A stretch of DNA of 41,735 bases from Marivivens sp. (GCA_030827165.1 JAURFB010000015.1:1-41735); one strand, 5' to 3'. Counted from the first letter of the stretch, positions 7,895 to 16,753 are shown. Notes: generated by a model from the letters alone, not told the origin. Program-made: numbers and translations.

Positions 7895-8826
7895 AAGAAC
7901 CCTGGCCCAGCCTTTTCCAGCATCTTGCGCGCCATCACGCGGCCAAGTTCGGCCCCGTCCTCGATTGCTGCAATCTGATCATCGCTGATGACTTCAGACC
8001 CATCGACCCGCAGAATCTCGCCGCGCAGGCGAAGGGTGCCCCCATCAAGCTCGGCCAGACCGGCTATCGGCGTCTGACAAGAGCCATCAAGCGCCGTCAG
8101 GAAGGCACGTTCGGCCGCAAGCCGCTGACCGGTCGGCCCGTGATGGATCGCCTCAAGCATCGCGGCAGCCCGCGAATCGCTCATCCGCCGTTCAATCCCG
8201 ATGGCCCCCTGCGCCACGGCAGGAAGTATGTCCTCTGGCTCGATCGGCTGGCGCGGCACATCGGCCATGCCCAACCGGTTGAGACCCGCCATCGCGAGAA
8301 AGGTTGCCTGAGCCACGCCCTCGGACAGCTTGCGCAGCCGCGTCTGCACGTTGCCACGAAACTCGACGATCTGCAGATCGGGCCGCCGTGCCAAAAGCTG
8401 CGCCTTGCGCCGGAGCGACGAGGTGCCGACAACAGCCCCTTGCGCCAGATCCGCAAGCGCCCCACCCCCGAGCGATACGAAAGCATCGCGCACATCCTCG
8501 CGCGGCAAATAGGTGTCGAGGATCAGACCCTCGGGTTGTTCGACCGGCATATCCTTCATCGAATGCACGGCAATATCGATCGTGCCACCCAAAAGCGCGT
8601 CCTCGATCTCGCGGGTGAAAAGCCCCTTGCCGCCGATTTCTTTCAACGGTCGATCCTGCACCGCATCGCCCGTGACCTTGATCACCACGATCTCAAACGC
8701 CTCTTGCGGCAAGCCAAAGGCCGCCCCCAAGCGATCCCGCGTCTCATGCGCCTGCGCAAGGGCGAGCGGCGATCCACGGGTTCCGATACGGAAGGGCGAG
8801 GCGGGTGAAGGCAGGTTTTGCGTCAT
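7891..8826 (-). CDS. hemC: porphobilinogen deaminase (hydroxymethylbilane synthase)
   Basis: HemC polymerises four porphobilinogen molecules to hydroxymethylbilane in haem, chlorophyll and cobalamin synthesis. The 311-aa product starts with RIGTRGSPLALAQA, has the substrate-binding segment IAVHSMKDMP, and the cofactor-holding Cys in DGSCQTPIAG near residue 250. It is soluble and full length. It is divergent from hemE with 91 bp between start codons, and converges with the MFS gene (4-bp overlap of stops). The close hemC/hemE arrangement is a usual Rhodobacteraceae layout and allows joint control from the shared intergenic region. Confidence 0.97.
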   Translation of the reverse strand: MTQNLPSPASPFRIGTRGSPLALAQAHETRDRLGAAFGLPQEAFEIVVIKVTGDAVQDRPLKEIGGKGLFTREIEDALLGGTIDIAVHSMKDMPVEQPEGLILDTYLPREDVRDAFVSLGGGALADLAQGAVVGTSSLRRKAQLLARRPDLQIVEFRGNVQTRLRKLSEGVAQATFLAMAGLNRLGMADVPRQPIEPEDILPAVAQGAIGIERRMSDSRAAAMLEAIHHGPTGQRLAAERAFLTALDGSCQTPIAGLAELDGGTLRLRGEILRVDGSEVISDDQIAAIEDGAELGRVMARKMLEKAGPGFF

Positions 8827-8865
8827 ATGCGCCTTCTAGCCGCGCCAAACCCGTCCGACAATGGC

Positions 8866-8894
8866 TTGACACGCCCTGCGGCATTGGCGACCAC
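8866..8894 (+). promoter_or_regulatory. possible hemE promoter
   Basis: A perfect -35 hexamer TTGACA lies at 8866-8871 in the hemC-hemE gap. The matching -10 region around 8889-8894 (GACCAC) is poor. It is about 47 bp from the hemE ATG. Offered as a weak call only. Confidence 0.3.
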
Positions 8895-8917
8895 GGGGCC
8901 ACGCTGAAGGAGCCCCC

Positions 8918-9949
8918 ATGACCAAGACGATCCTGCGCGCCCTGCGGGGCGAGGTTCTTCCCACACCTCCCATCTGGATGATGCGCCAGGCGGGCCGCTA
9001 TCTGCCCGAATACCGTGCGACACGGGCCGAGGCGGGGGATTTCCTGTCGCTATGTTACAACTCCGAGCTCGCCGCCGAGGTCACGCTTCAGCCGATCCGC
9101 CGCTATGGGTTCGACGCGGCGATCCTTTTTGCCGACATTCTCCTCCTGCCGCAGGCGCTCGGCCTCGATCTCTGGTTCGAGACCGGCGAAGGCCCGCGTC
9201 TTTCCACGGTCACGACGCCGGCCGAGTTGGCCGCGCTCAAACCGACCGAGGCCATTCACGACACCCTCGCCCCGGTCTACGAGACCGTCCGCATTCTCTC
9301 GCGCGAACTGCCGAAGGAAACCACGCTCATCGGTTTCGCAGGGGCCCCATGGACGGTCGCGACCTATATGATTGCCGGCCGCGGCACGCCTGATCAGGGC
9401 CCCGCGCACGCCTTGAAAGCCGCCGATCGCTCGACATTCGCGGGCCTCATCGACCGTCTGACCGAATCGACCGTCGAATACCTCTCGATGCAGGTCGAAG
9501 CCGGGGCCGAAGTCGTCAAGATCTTCGACAGCTGGGCCGGAAGCCTTGAGGGGCAGGATTTCGTCGATTTCGCCGTCGAGCCCGCCCGCAAGATCACCGC
9601 CGCCCTCAAGGCCCGCCATCCCGGCCTGCCGGTCATCGCCTTCCCGCGCGGCGCGGGGCAACGCTATGCCGGGCTTCATGCCGTGATCGGAGCAGACTGT
9701 ATCGCCCTCGATGATGGTGTGACCGCCGAATGGGCCGCGGCCAATGTCCAGACCGGCGGCTGCGTGCAGGGGAACCTCGCCTCAAGCCATATGGTGACCG
9801 GCGGGCAGACCCTCATCGATGAAACCCGGCGAATCCTTCGCGCCTTCTCGAATGGCCCGCACATCTTCAATCTCGGCCACGGCATCACGCCCGACGCCGA
9901 TCCCGAGAATGTCCAGTTGATGATCGACACCGTCCGCACCGGCGCCTGA
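8918..9949 (+). CDS. hemE: uroporphyrinogen decarboxylase
   Basis: HemE removes four acetate carboxyl groups from uroporphyrinogen III to give coproporphyrinogen III in the cytoplasm. The 343-aa protein has the N-terminal signature [16 protein letters not shown], the aspartate-bearing segment [14 protein letters not shown], the second signature [13 protein letters not shown], and KIFDSWAG. An AAGGAG site precedes the ATG. It is divergent from hemC and convergent with hemF, the next enzyme of the pathway. Confidence 0.97.
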   Translation: MTKTILRALRGEVLPTPPIWMMRQAGRYLPEYRATRAEAGDFLSLCYNSELAAEVTLQPIRRYGFDAAILFADILLLPQALGLDLWFETGEGPRLSTVTTPAELAALKPTEAIHDTLAPVYETVRILSRELPKETTLIGFAGAPWTVATYMIAGRGTPDQGPAHALKAADRSTFAGLIDRLTESTVEYLSMQVEAGAEVVKIFDSWAGSLEGQDFVDFAVEPARKITAALKARHPGLPVIAFPRGAGQRYAGLHAVIGADCIALDDGVTAEWAAANVQTGGCVQGNLASSHMVTGGQTLIDETRRILRAFSNGPHIFNLGHGITPDADPENVQLMIDTVRTGA

Positions 9950-9960
9950 TCTTCTTTTGG

Positions 9961-10015
9961 CCGGAAATACTCCGGGGGTGAATGGGCCGTCAAGCCCAGA
10001 GGGGGCAGCGCCCCC
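9961..10015. repeat. triple-hairpin intergenic element, likely hemE/hemF terminator
   Basis: Three adjacent stem-loops fill the gap between convergent hemE and hemF: CCGGA/TCCGG (9961-9975), GGGC/GCCC (9984-9997) and GGGGGC/GCCCCC with a 3-nt loop (10001-10015). The last ends one base before the hemF stop codon. From memory, blocks of the style GGCCGGAAATA-CCGGGGG followed by GGGGGCAGCGCCCCC recur between Rhodobacterales genes. It may end transcription from both sides, though no T-run follows. Confidence 0.6.
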
Positions 10016-10906
10016 TTACACCCACTTCGCCATCGGCGGCAGGCTCATCAACACCGCATTTGCGTCATGCCCTGTGGCAAGGCCAAATTTGGTGCCGCGG
10101 TCGTAAACGAGGTTGTATTCGGCATAAAGCCCGCGATGGATCAGCTGCGCGTCCTTGTCGGCCTCGGTCCAGGGCGTGTCGCGCCGCCGTTCGGTCACCG
10201 GAACGAAGGCCGGCAAGAAAGCCCGCCCGATATCCTGCGTCAGCGCGAAATCCGCGTTCCAGTCGCCGGTGCAATAGTCGTCCATGAAAATACCACCCAC
10301 GCCCCGCGCGCGATTGCGATGGGGGATATAGAAATACTCGTCCGCCCAGGCCTTGAGACGCGGATAGTGTTCTGCGCCATGCGGATCGAGCTTTTCCTTC
10401 TGAACGGCATGAAAATGCGCCGTGTCTTCGGCATATTCGATGCAAGGGTTCAGGTCCGAGCCTCCGCCGAACCACCAGGCGCCCGGCGTCCAGAACATCC
10501 GGGTGTTCATATGGACCGCAGGCGTATGCGGGTTCTGCATATGGGCGACAAGCGAGATGCCCGAGGCCCAGAAGCGCGGATCCTCCGCCATGCCCGGCAC
10601 GCCCCGCGCCGCCATGGATCTCTGCGCGGCCTCACCAAGCTGGCCATAGACAGTCGAGACATTGACCCCGACCTTCTCGAAAACCCGCCCGCCGCGCATC
10701 ACAGACATCAGGCCGCCACCGGCATCCGAGCCATCGTCCGAGGCGCGTTTGGTGGGCGTGACCTCAAAGCGCCCCGCCGGCCGGTCCATGATGGGTCCGG
10801 TCGTCTGGCTGTCTTCCAGTGCCTCGAAGGCTGCGACGATCTCGTCGCGCAGGGCGCGGAACCAGGCGGAGGCGGTCTGTTTTTCTTGTGCCATTTCGTC
10901 GGTCAT
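10016..10906 (-). CDS. hemF: oxygen-dependent coproporphyrinogen III oxidase
   Basis: HemF oxidatively decarboxylates coproporphyrinogen III to protoporphyrinogen IX using O2. The 296-aa product shows the family core: FWASGISLVAHMQNPHTP, VHMNTRMF, WWFGGGSDLNPC, HRARGVGGIFMDD-like segment (HRNRARGVGGIFMDDY), and YNLVYDRGTKFGL near the C-terminus. It is full length. Presence of HemF implies aerobic haem synthesis; an anaerobic HemN is not in the window. It ends against the triple-hairpin element and diverges from the lipoprotein gene. Confidence 0.97.
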   Translation of the reverse strand: MTDEMAQEKQTASAWFRALRDEIVAAFEALEDSQTTGPIMDRPAGRFEVTPTKRASDDGSDAGGGLMSVMRGGRVFEKVGVNVSTVYGQLGEAAQRSMAARGVPGMAEDPRFWASGISLVAHMQNPHTPAVHMNTRMFWTPGAWWFGGGSDLNPCIEYAEDTAHFHAVQKEKLDPHGAEHYPRLKAWADEYFYIPHRNRARGVGGIFMDDYCTGDWNADFALTQDIGRAFLPAFVPVTERRRDTPWTEADKDAQLIHRGLYAEYNLVYDRGTKFGLATGHDANAVLMSLPPMAKWV

Positions 10907-10963
10907 CGGGTCCTCGGGGCTGCTATTGCATATCAGCGGCCTCTAACATTGATTCTTGATAAC

Positions 10964-10982
10964 GGCCACTCCCGGGGTGGCC
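10964..10982. other. inverted repeat GGCCAC/GTGGCC in the hemF-lipoprotein gap
   Basis: A 6-bp perfect stem with a 7-nt loop (TCCCGGG) lies 20 bp before the lipoprotein ATG and about 58 bp before the hemF start. It could be a 5'-leader hairpin or an operator; nothing in the sequence decides. Confidence 0.4.
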
Positions 10983-11002
10983 CTCAGCCTTTGGGAGCTA
11001 CC

Positions 11003-11383
11003 ATGCGCCGCACTCTACTTCTTCTGCCGCTTGTCCTTGCCGCCTGCATCAGCCAGCGCGATGCCTGCATCAATACCGCCAACAAGGAAATGGTGGTGAT
11101 CAACAACCTCGTGGGCATCACCCGCGCCAACGTGGACCGTGGCTATGCCCTGACCGAAACGACCGAGTTCGTCCAGGTCTACAAACCTTGCCTCGATTCC
11201 GAAGGGCAACCGACCGGCGACCAATGCCCGACGCTCGAACCGGTGACGCGCCTCGTTCCGACCGCGATCGACCTCAATCTTGAATATCAGAAGCTGAAAT
11301 CGCTCGAAGAGCGTCAGGCCGAGATGCTCAGGGCGGTCAATTCCCGTATCCAGCAGTGCATCGCCACCTATCCGGCAGAATAG
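11003..11383 (+). CDS. small lipoprotein, unknown function
   Basis: The 126-aa product begins with a short lipoprotein signal peptide: positive MRR, a hydrophobic stretch and lipobox LVLAAC, so Cys near residue 13 should be lipidated. The mature part has further cysteines (ISQRDAC, KPCLD, DQCPT, QQC) that could form disulfides in the periplasm, and a helical region near LEYQKLKSLEERQAEML. No named domain is recognised. A GGGAG ribosome site is close to the ATG at 11003. It is convergent with the SDR gene (2 bp between stops) and divergent from hemF. Confidence 0.8.
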   Translation: MRRTLLLLPLVLAACISQRDACINTANKEMVVINNLVGITRANVDRGYALTETTEFVQVYKPCLDSEGQPTGDQCPTLEPVTRLVPTAIDLNLEYQKLKSLEERQAEMLRAVNSRIQQCIATYPAE

Positions 11384-11385
11384 CC

Positions 11386-12189
11386 CTAGTGAACCGATAG
11401 CCCGACCGGATCGAGAAGCGAGCGGCCGCCGTCCACGGTCACAACCTGACCGGTAACGAAAGAGCTTCCCTCCGAAGCCAGATACTGAATCGCGTCGCAA
11501 ACCTCGCCGGGGCTGGCGATGCGGTGCAGCGGCGTGTGCTTGACGATCTCGCTCCGGTATTCGTCGTTCTCTTTCAGGGCGCCCTTGAGGCTTGCGCTCA
11601 TCACGCTGCCAAAGGCCACGGCATTGACGCGGATCCGGTGCGGCGCCAGCGCCACCGCCAGCGATCGGGTCATTTGTTCGGCTGCGGCATTGCTGACCGA
11701 ATAAGCCAAAAGCTCGGGATGGGTGATCCTTGCTGCAATCGACGACAGATTGACGATAGCGCCCGCCTGCCCTTCCTCCTGATCTTCGGCCTGCTTGATC
11801 ATCCGCCGCGCCGTCGCCTGCGAGAGACGCAGGGCGGTGAGCATATTCTGCTCAAGAAGCTCGCTGACCGAATTGTCGCTCGGGTTGAGCGGGTCCGAGG
11901 TCAGAACCTGCCGTGAGGCATTGACCAGAATGTCGATCCTCTCGAAAGCATCGACCGTAGCCGAGAGAAGGTTGGTAATCGTCAGCTTCTTGCGCAGATC
12001 GCCGGCGAAAAGCCGGATCGGTCCGTCTTCGGTGACTTCGCCTCCAAGCTCGTGCTCGAGCGTCGCCTCGTCCATGTCGCAGAACATCACGTTTGCGCCC
12101 TGCTCCACAAAGTGCCGGCCGATGGCGAGGCCAACACCGTTGGCGGCCCCTGTGACGATGGCGGTTTTGCCTGCGATGGAAAACGACAT
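11386..12189 (-). CDS. SDR-family protein lacking the catalytic lysine
   Basis: This 267-aa protein has the Rossmann fold of classical short-chain dehydrogenases: TGAANGVGLAIG near the N-terminus, CDMDEA at the end of strand 2, NLSSIAA, and a C-terminal GQVVTVDGG. The active-site YxxxK is changed: it reads YSVSN, so Asn (codon AAT) replaces Lys, and the usual NNAG is NASR. It may bind a dinucleotide without normal catalysis or use another mechanism. The ser and tyr of the triad are kept. It converges with the lipoprotein gene and lies 43 bp downstream of the RsmC-like methyltransferase gene on the same strand, so both may be co-transcribed. Confidence 0.85.
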   Translation of the reverse strand: MSFSIAGKTAIVTGAANGVGLAIGRHFVEQGANVMFCDMDEATLEHELGGEVTEDGPIRLFAGDLRKKLTITNLLSATVDAFERIDILVNASRQVLTSDPLNPSDNSVSELLEQNMLTALRLSQATARRMIKQAEDQEEGQAGAIVNLSSIAARITHPELLAYSVSNAAAEQMTRSLAVALAPHRIRVNAVAFGSVMSASLKGALKENDEYRSEIVKHTPLHRIASPGEVCDAIQYLASEGSSFVTGQVVTVDGGRSLLDPVGLSVH

Positions 12190-12232
12190 CTCTAGTCTCC
12201 CGTGGATGGGGTTTGCGGCACCCTAGGCCAGT

Positions 12233-13204
12233 TTATTTCTTCGGGCGAGAGGCATGAAAGATCTTAAACGCCCCATCGCCGGCAATCTCGGCCACATCGC
12301 GGAAGAGATCGCGCAGCGCGGCCTCGTAGGGCAAGTGCCGGTTGGCCACCATCCAAAGATGCCCCGAAGGCGTCAAAGCCTTTGCGGCGGCGTTGATGAA
12401 CGCGCGGCCCAGGCCGGGGTCGGCGGCGCGGCTCGTGTGGAACGGCGGGTTCATGACGATGCCGCCATAGAGCGTGGCGGCGGCCCAGCGCGTGGCATCG
12501 GCCCAGTGAAAGGCGGCGCGGGGGTCTGTGATGTTGAGGCGGGCACAATCGAGAGACCGCAGTTCAGCTTCGATCAGATCAAGATGCTCGACACCTGCCT
12601 TTTCCAGAACCGCCCGCGAAAGATAACCCCAGCCAGCGCCGAAATCGGCCATCCGCGCCGGAAGTTTGGCAGGCATAGCCGAGGCCAGAAGCGCCGATCC
12701 GCGATCGACCTCTCCGTCGGAAAAGACGCCGGCGGTGGTGAAGAATCCGTGCGATCCCCGTCGCGGCGGGCCCGTACGCCAATCCGCGAAATCACCGCCT
12801 TCAAACCAGAACAGGCGGCCATGCGCCTTGGTGATCGAGGGCAGATCGCCCAGCCGCGCGCGACATTCCTTGAACAGGCTGTCGATGCCGTCGGTCTTCT
12901 GGCCATTGACAATCACCAATCCGCCCTTTGCCGCTGCCTCGGCCAGCATATCCCGCGCCAGCGCCTTGGAACGGGGCACTACGACGATCGCGGCTCCGAT
13001 GGCCAAGGGCAGCTCTGTCGCCACCTTCAGGCCCGTTCTTTCCGATGCCTCATAATCCGGCCGAAAGCCGTGGACCATGACAAGGCGGTCGGCATCAATC
13101 GCGCCAAGGTCATAGCCCTCCGGCGCGCGCATGACAGCGACCGGCCCTTCCGGCAAAACGAGGCCCTCTTTTTCAAGAGCCGTTGAGAGGCGGGATTGGG
13201 ACAT
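12233..13204 (-). CDS. class I SAM-dependent methyltransferase, RsmC-like (rRNA guanine-N2)
   Basis: This 323-aa protein matches the RsmC/RlmG layout: a degenerate N-terminal half (1-150) and a C-terminal catalytic half with the SAM-binding ADFGAGWGYLSRAVL and the guanine-N2 methyltransferase motif NPPFH. RsmC methylates G1207 of 16S rRNA; RlmG acts on 23S rRNA, and the choice cannot be made by eye. The ORF ends HASRPKK. It lies downstream of clpS (23 bp from the clpS stop) on the same strand and before the SDR gene. Confidence 0.88.
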   Translation of the reverse strand: MSQSRLSTALEKEGLVLPEGPVAVMRAPEGYDLGAIDADRLVMVHGFRPDYEASERTGLKVATELPLAIGAAIVVVPRSKALARDMLAEAAAKGGLVIVNGQKTDGIDSLFKECRARLGDLPSITKAHGRLFWFEGGDFADWRTGPPRRGSHGFFTTAGVFSDGEVDRGSALLASAMPAKLPARMADFGAGWGYLSRAVLEKAGVEHLDLIEAELRSLDCARLNITDPRAAFHWADATRWAAATLYGGIVMNPPFHTSRAADPGLGRAFINAAAKALTPSGHLWMVANRHLPYEAALRDLFRDVAEIAGDGAFKIFHASRPKK

Positions 13205-13227
13205 AGGCTACGGACGGCGGCGCGCCG

Positions 13228-13572
13228 TCACTCTCTTTCCATGGTGCATTGCAGCGGATGCTGGTTGCGCTGCGAGAAATCCATCACCTGCGTGACCTTG
13301 GTTTCGGCGATCTCGTAGGAGAATACCCCGACCACCGCCAGCCCTTTTTGGTGAACCGTGAGCATAAGTTCGAAGGCCTGCGCATGGCTCATGCCGAAGA
13401 ACCGCTCGAGCACATGAACGACGAATTCCATCGGTGTGAAGTCATCATTCAGGATCATGACCTTATACATGGGCGGGCGCTTCGTACGGGTGCGCGTCTG
13501 CAGTTTGACGCCTACGTCTGTGCCGCCATCGTCGCCCGCGCCACCAGCCATCAGAAATTCTTTGTGCGTCAT
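13228..13572 (-). CDS. clpS: ATP-dependent Clp protease adaptor ClpS
   Basis: ClpS binds the N-domain of ClpA and delivers N-end-rule substrates. The 114-aa product has a flexible N-terminal arm (GGAGDDGG) and the ClpS core: [19 protein letters not shown] with the substrate-pocket NDD/TPMEFV segment, [23 protein letters not shown], ending before RNQHPLQC. The start at 13572 (MTHKEF) is taken over the longer frame because an AGGA lies just upstream and the extension overlaps the divergent HAD gene. An ATG at 13551 is a second choice. clpA is not in the window. Confidence 0.95.
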   Translation of the reverse strand: MTHKEFLMAGGAGDDGGTDVGVKLQTRTRTKRPPMYKVMILNDDFTPMEFVVHVLERFFGMSHAQAFELMLTVHQKGLAVVGVFSYEIAETKVTQVMDFSQRNQHPLQCTMERE

Positions 13573-13661
13573 GTCGATCCTGGTTCGACCTTCCTCAAGT
13601 TCATCGACTAATATAAGCCAAGTGCCCCCCAAGGAAAGCCCAAGTGCTGGAGGAACGGTTA

Positions 13662-14351
13662 ATGAACCATCGCTGGACCATCGCTTTCGATGCAGATGAT
13701 ACGCTTTGGGAGAATGAACAGTTTTTTCAGGCCTCAAAACACAGCTTTACCGAGCTTCTTTCGGGCTATGTAGATCCCGAACATCTGGACGAAAGGCTCG
13801 CCGCCGCGGAGCTGCGCAACCTCGCCCATTATGGTTATGGCATCAAGGGGTTTACCCTGTCGATGATCGAAACGGCGATCGAGGTGTCGGGCGGCAAGAT
13901 CCCCACGGCGGCCATTGCCGCGATTCTGACTATGGGCCGCGAGATGCTGAGCCATCCGATCGAGCTTTTGCCGCAGGTCCGCGATTGCCTTGAGGCTTTG
14001 GGGGATGAAACCGACATCATCCTCATTACCAAGGGCGACCTTCTGCATCAGGAACAAAAGCTCGCCCAATCGGGCCTTGGCGATTATTTCGACGCTGTCG
14101 AGATCGTCAGCGAAAAGACCCCCGAGGTCTATCAGCGTATCTTTGCCCGCCGCGACAGGCCGCGGGCGATGATGGTTGGCAATTCGATGCGCTCGGACAT
14201 CCTGCCCGCCATCGCCGCCGGCGCATGGGGAACCTATGTTCCCCATGATCTGACATGGGATCACGAGAAGGCCGAAGCACCCGCGAACACTTCGCGTTTC
14301 CATCAGATTGCGCACCTCGGAGAGCTCCCGTTGTTGATTGCAGGCCTCTAG
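13662..14351 (+). CDS. HAD-family hydrolase
   Basis: This 229-aa cytoplasmic protein has all HAD motifs: DADDT (nucleophile Asp near residue 10), the Thr/Lys region in ILITKGD, and the acidic motif [12 protein letters not shown] helical cap lies between motif I and II (about 20-110). The start at 13662 is preceded by GGAGGAA. HAD hydrolases dephosphorylate small metabolites; the substrate is unknown here. It is divergent from clpS with about 90 bp between starts. Confidence 0.85.
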   Translation: MNHRWTIAFDADDTLWENEQFFQASKHSFTELLSGYVDPEHLDERLAAAELRNLAHYGYGIKGFTLSMIETAIEVSGGKIPTAAIAAILTMGREMLSHPIELLPQVRDCLEALGDETDIILITKGDLLHQEQKLAQSGLGDYFDAVEIVSEKTPEVYQRIFARRDRPRAMMVGNSMRSDILPAIAAGAWGTYVPHDLTWDHEKAEAPANTSRFHQIAHLGELPLLIAGL

Positions 14352-14533
14352 CGCACGCCCATCATATAGGGGATCTACCGCCACCACATACCAGATATTG
14401 ATCCTCCCCGGTGCGCCTGTCGCAAAAACCTTTGAAAATAAAGTGTTTTCCTGAGAATCGCTTCATGCTACGGTCCTGCCATAATTAGGCGTCACCATGA
14501 AGTCGGCGCCATGAGGCAGTAAGAGGCGACGAC

Positions 14534-16012
14534 GTGCTGAGTCGTTTTTGGCAGAAAGCCCGTATCGGGCTTTTCATCGTGTTGTGGACGTTTGTCGCCC
14601 TAATGGCTCCTGTGGCCGTCGGGGCCGCGCCCTATGCCGCGTTGGTCATGGATGCCCGCACCGGCGAGATCCTCCATTCCCGCAACGCGGACACGCGCCT
14701 GCATCCTGCCTCGCTCACCAAGATGATGACCCTCTACATCGCGTTTCAGGCAATCGAGAGGGGCGAGATCACGCTCGATACGCCCGTGCGGATCACCTCG
14801 GATGCAGCCAATGAGCCGCCGTCGAAACTTGGGTTGCGGGTTGGTCAGGAAATCCGCCTGCGCTACCTGATCCGCGCCGCCGCCGTGAAATCCGCAAATG
14901 ATGCGGCCACCGCCATTGGCATCGCGCTTGAAGGTTCCGAGGCCGCTTTCGCCCGCCGGATGAACCGCACCGCTGCGGCGATGGGCATGACGCGCACCAC
15001 TTTCCGCAATGCCAACGGCCTCACCGAGACAGGGCATCTGTCGACGGCGACCGACATGAGCATCCTCGGGCGCCATATGATCTACGACTTTCCGCAGTAT
15101 TATAACCTCTTCTCGCGGCGGTCGGCCTACGCCGGCATCGCGCAGGTCAACAATACAAACCGGCGTTTCCTCGATGCCTATCGCGGTGCGGATGGCATCA
15201 AGACAGGTTATACTCGCGCTGCCGGCTACAACCTTGTCGCTTCGGCCGAGCGCGGAACCGAACGGATCATCGCGACCGTCTTCGGCGGCTCTTCAACCGC
15301 CGACCGCAACGCCAAGGTTTTCGAGCTTCTCGACATGGGCTTTGCCCGCGCCCAACCGCACGTGAAGGTTGCATTGCCACGCATGGGGACGATTCCCGAC
15401 GACAATACGGTCGTTGTCGCATCGGCGAGCGAATCCTCTGCGGGCACGGCAGGCAAGACGATACGGGTCACCGGGCTTGTCACGACCAGCCTGCGCCCCT
15501 CCGCACGACCGACCGCCGGCGCAGTGCCGCTGCAGGTTGCCGAAGCGGATACGATTGCCCAGGCACTGGAGCTGGCTCTGGCGGGCGAAGATGATTTTGA
15601 AGAAGCCGGCCCAAGCGCCGAAGCGGCCGAGGCAGACCAGATCGCCGCCGCCATTGCGGCCAGCGTCGCCACGCAACCGCGCCCGAGCGACGTGGTGATG
15701 GCGTCTGCTGTTGTCGGCGCGCTCCCTTCGCCAGCCGAGCCCGAAGTCGTAACCCGCATCTCCACCTCCGGCGGGCGACACTGGGGCATCAATGTCGGCA
15801 TCTATAACACCCGCTACGAGGCCGAGCGTGTGCTGCTGAGAGTGGCGCTCAATGAAATGACCACGCTCGATGGCTCGCTGCGCAAGATCACCCAGGGCTC
15901 GCGCGGGTATGAGGCGAATTTCATGGGCCTGAGCCGCGAGACCGCCGAGCTGGCTTGCCGTCGGCTTCAGGCGCGGTCTGTAGGCTGCTCGCTGATCGGC
16001 GAGGCAGGCTAG
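14534..16012 (+). CDS. D-alanyl-D-alanine carboxypeptidase with SPOR-like C-terminus
   Basis: This penicillin-binding protein (DacA/DacF group) trims the terminal D-Ala from peptidoglycan stem peptides in the periplasm. An N-terminal signal peptide has a hydrophobic core FIVLWTFVALMAPVAVGA. The three active-site motifs are present: SLTK (HPASLTKMM), SAN (VKSANDAA) and KTG (DGIKTGYT). After the catalytic domain comes an Ala/Pro-rich linker (about 295-410), then a C-terminal segment HWGINVGIYNTRYEAE...AELACRRLQARSVGC resembling a SPOR domain, which binds denuded septal peptidoglycan. Thus it probably acts at division sites. GTG start at 14534 with weak AGAGG upstream. 492 aa. Confidence 0.93.
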   Translation: MLSRFWQKARIGLFIVLWTFVALMAPVAVGAAPYAALVMDARTGEILHSRNADTRLHPASLTKMMTLYIAFQAIERGEITLDTPVRITSDAANEPPSKLGLRVGQEIRLRYLIRAAAVKSANDAATAIGIALEGSEAAFARRMNRTAAAMGMTRTTFRNANGLTETGHLSTATDMSILGRHMIYDFPQYYNLFSRRSAYAGIAQVNNTNRRFLDAYRGADGIKTGYTRAAGYNLVASAERGTERIIATVFGGSSTADRNAKVFELLDMGFARAQPHVKVALPRMGTIPDDNTVVVASASESSAGTAGKTIRVTGLVTTSLRPSARPTAGAVPLQVAEADTIAQALELALAGEDDFEEAGPSAEAAEADQIAAAIAASVATQPRPSDVVMASAVVGALPSPAEPEVVTRISTSGGRHWGINVGIYNTRYEAERVLLRVALNEMTTLDGSLRKITQGSRGYEANFMGLSRETAELACRRLQARSVGCSLIGEAG

Positions 16013-16099
16013 CGGCATAGTCGCTCAGAGGGGACACCATCAGACTTGAGAGTGGCGGGCCGGCACAAGAGCCGCAGGACGTGGCCTTGGCGGCCATCA

Positions 16100-16132
16100 G
16101 GCCAACTCTGGGCAACACTGGCCAACTCTGGG
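16100..16132. repeat. 13-bp direct repeat GGCCAACTCTGGG, two copies
   Basis: Copies at 16100-16112 and 16120-16132, start to start 20 bp, in the gap between the carboxypeptidase gene and the cytochrome c terminator. No gene explains them. A GGAAAC/GTTTCC inverted pair follows at 16131-16159. Confidence 0.7.
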
Positions 16133-16170
16133 AAACGGCAACCGCCCCAAACGGTTTCCGTTCGGCCTAG

Positions 16171-16200
16171 ACGAAAAAGGCCGCTCCTGAGAGCGGCCTT
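16171..16200 (-). terminator. rho-independent terminator of the cytochrome c gene
   Basis: A perfect 10-bp stem AAGGCCGCTC/GAGCGGCCTT with loop CTGA lies at 16177-16200. Read on the minus strand it is followed by TTTTTCGT, fitting the end of the cytochrome c gene 23 bp upstream; on the plus strand it is followed by CTTTGT and may also help stop carboxypeptidase transcripts. Confidence 0.85.
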
Positions 16201-16222
16201 CTTTGTCAGATATCCGACCGGA

Positions 16223-16753
16223 TCAGCCCTGCGTTGCCAGATAGGCGATCAGATTGGCACGATCTTCGGCTTTCGAGATGCCCTTGAAAGTCATCTTGGT
16301 GCCGGGTGCTGCGCCCTTGGGATCGGTCAGGAAGGCATCGAGGTGTTCGGGGCTCCAGACGTCGTAGACAGCTTCGAGCGCACCCGAATAGCTATAGCCT
16401 TCGGCCGCATCGACCGTGCGGCCAACGATGCCGTGCAGCGACGGACCGGTGCCATTCTTGCCAGCCTCAAGCGAGTGACATGCGCGGCAATTGCGCCACA
16501 GGCCTTCGCCGGCAGCGGCGTCAGCCGACGCGTAGAGGGTCGCGAAATCGGGGCCTTCTTCGACCGCTTCCCCGCCGATGCTGTCAGCGCCAGCGTCTTC
16601 GACCGGGATTACATAGGCCTGCGCATGTTCTTCGCCATGCGCCTCGGCAGCCCCGCCATAAAGCGATTCAGCGGCCCATTTGCCGAAGAGAAAGATCAGC
16701 AGAGCGGTGCAGACACCGGCGACGGCCTTCGTGATAGTCATTGTGTCGAACAT
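16223..16753 (-). CDS. membrane-anchored c-type cytochrome
   Basis: This 176-aa class I cytochrome c has an uncleaved N-terminal anchor (ITKAVAGVCTALLIFLFGKW), an acidic Ala-rich linker, one haem site CRACH, and the axial Met in PGTKMTF. The layout matches Rhodobacter cytochrome c-y/c552-type carriers that shuttle electrons from the bc1 complex to oxidases or reaction centres on the periplasmic face. Start is set at MFDTMTITK (16753); an ATG 12 bp upstream gives MERD. It ends before a strong terminator and diverges from prephenate dehydratase, an arrangement I recall from other Rhodobacteraceae. Confidence 0.92.
   Translation of the reverse strand: MFDTMTITKAVAGVCTALLIFLFGKWAAESLYGGAAEAHGEEHAQAYVIPVEDAGADSIGGEAVEEGPDFATLYASADAAAGEGLWRNCRACHSLEAGKNGTGPSLHGIVGRTVDAAEGYSYSGALEAVYDVWSPEHLDAFLTDPKGAAPGTKMTFKGISKAEDRANLIAYLATQG

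Noticed and set aside
10949-10962. FNR/FnrL-like box TTGATTCTTGATAA near hemF
   Set aside because: Only the left half-site matches TTGAT-N4-ATCAA; the right half has too many mismatches.
10067-11002. Long plus-strand frame leading into the lipoprotein
   Set aside because: Shadow of hemF; the lipoprotein itself starts at 11003 with its own signal peptide and ribosome site.
12254-13186. 310-aa plus-strand frame
   Set aside because: Shadow of the RsmC-like methyltransferase gene, which has clear motifs.
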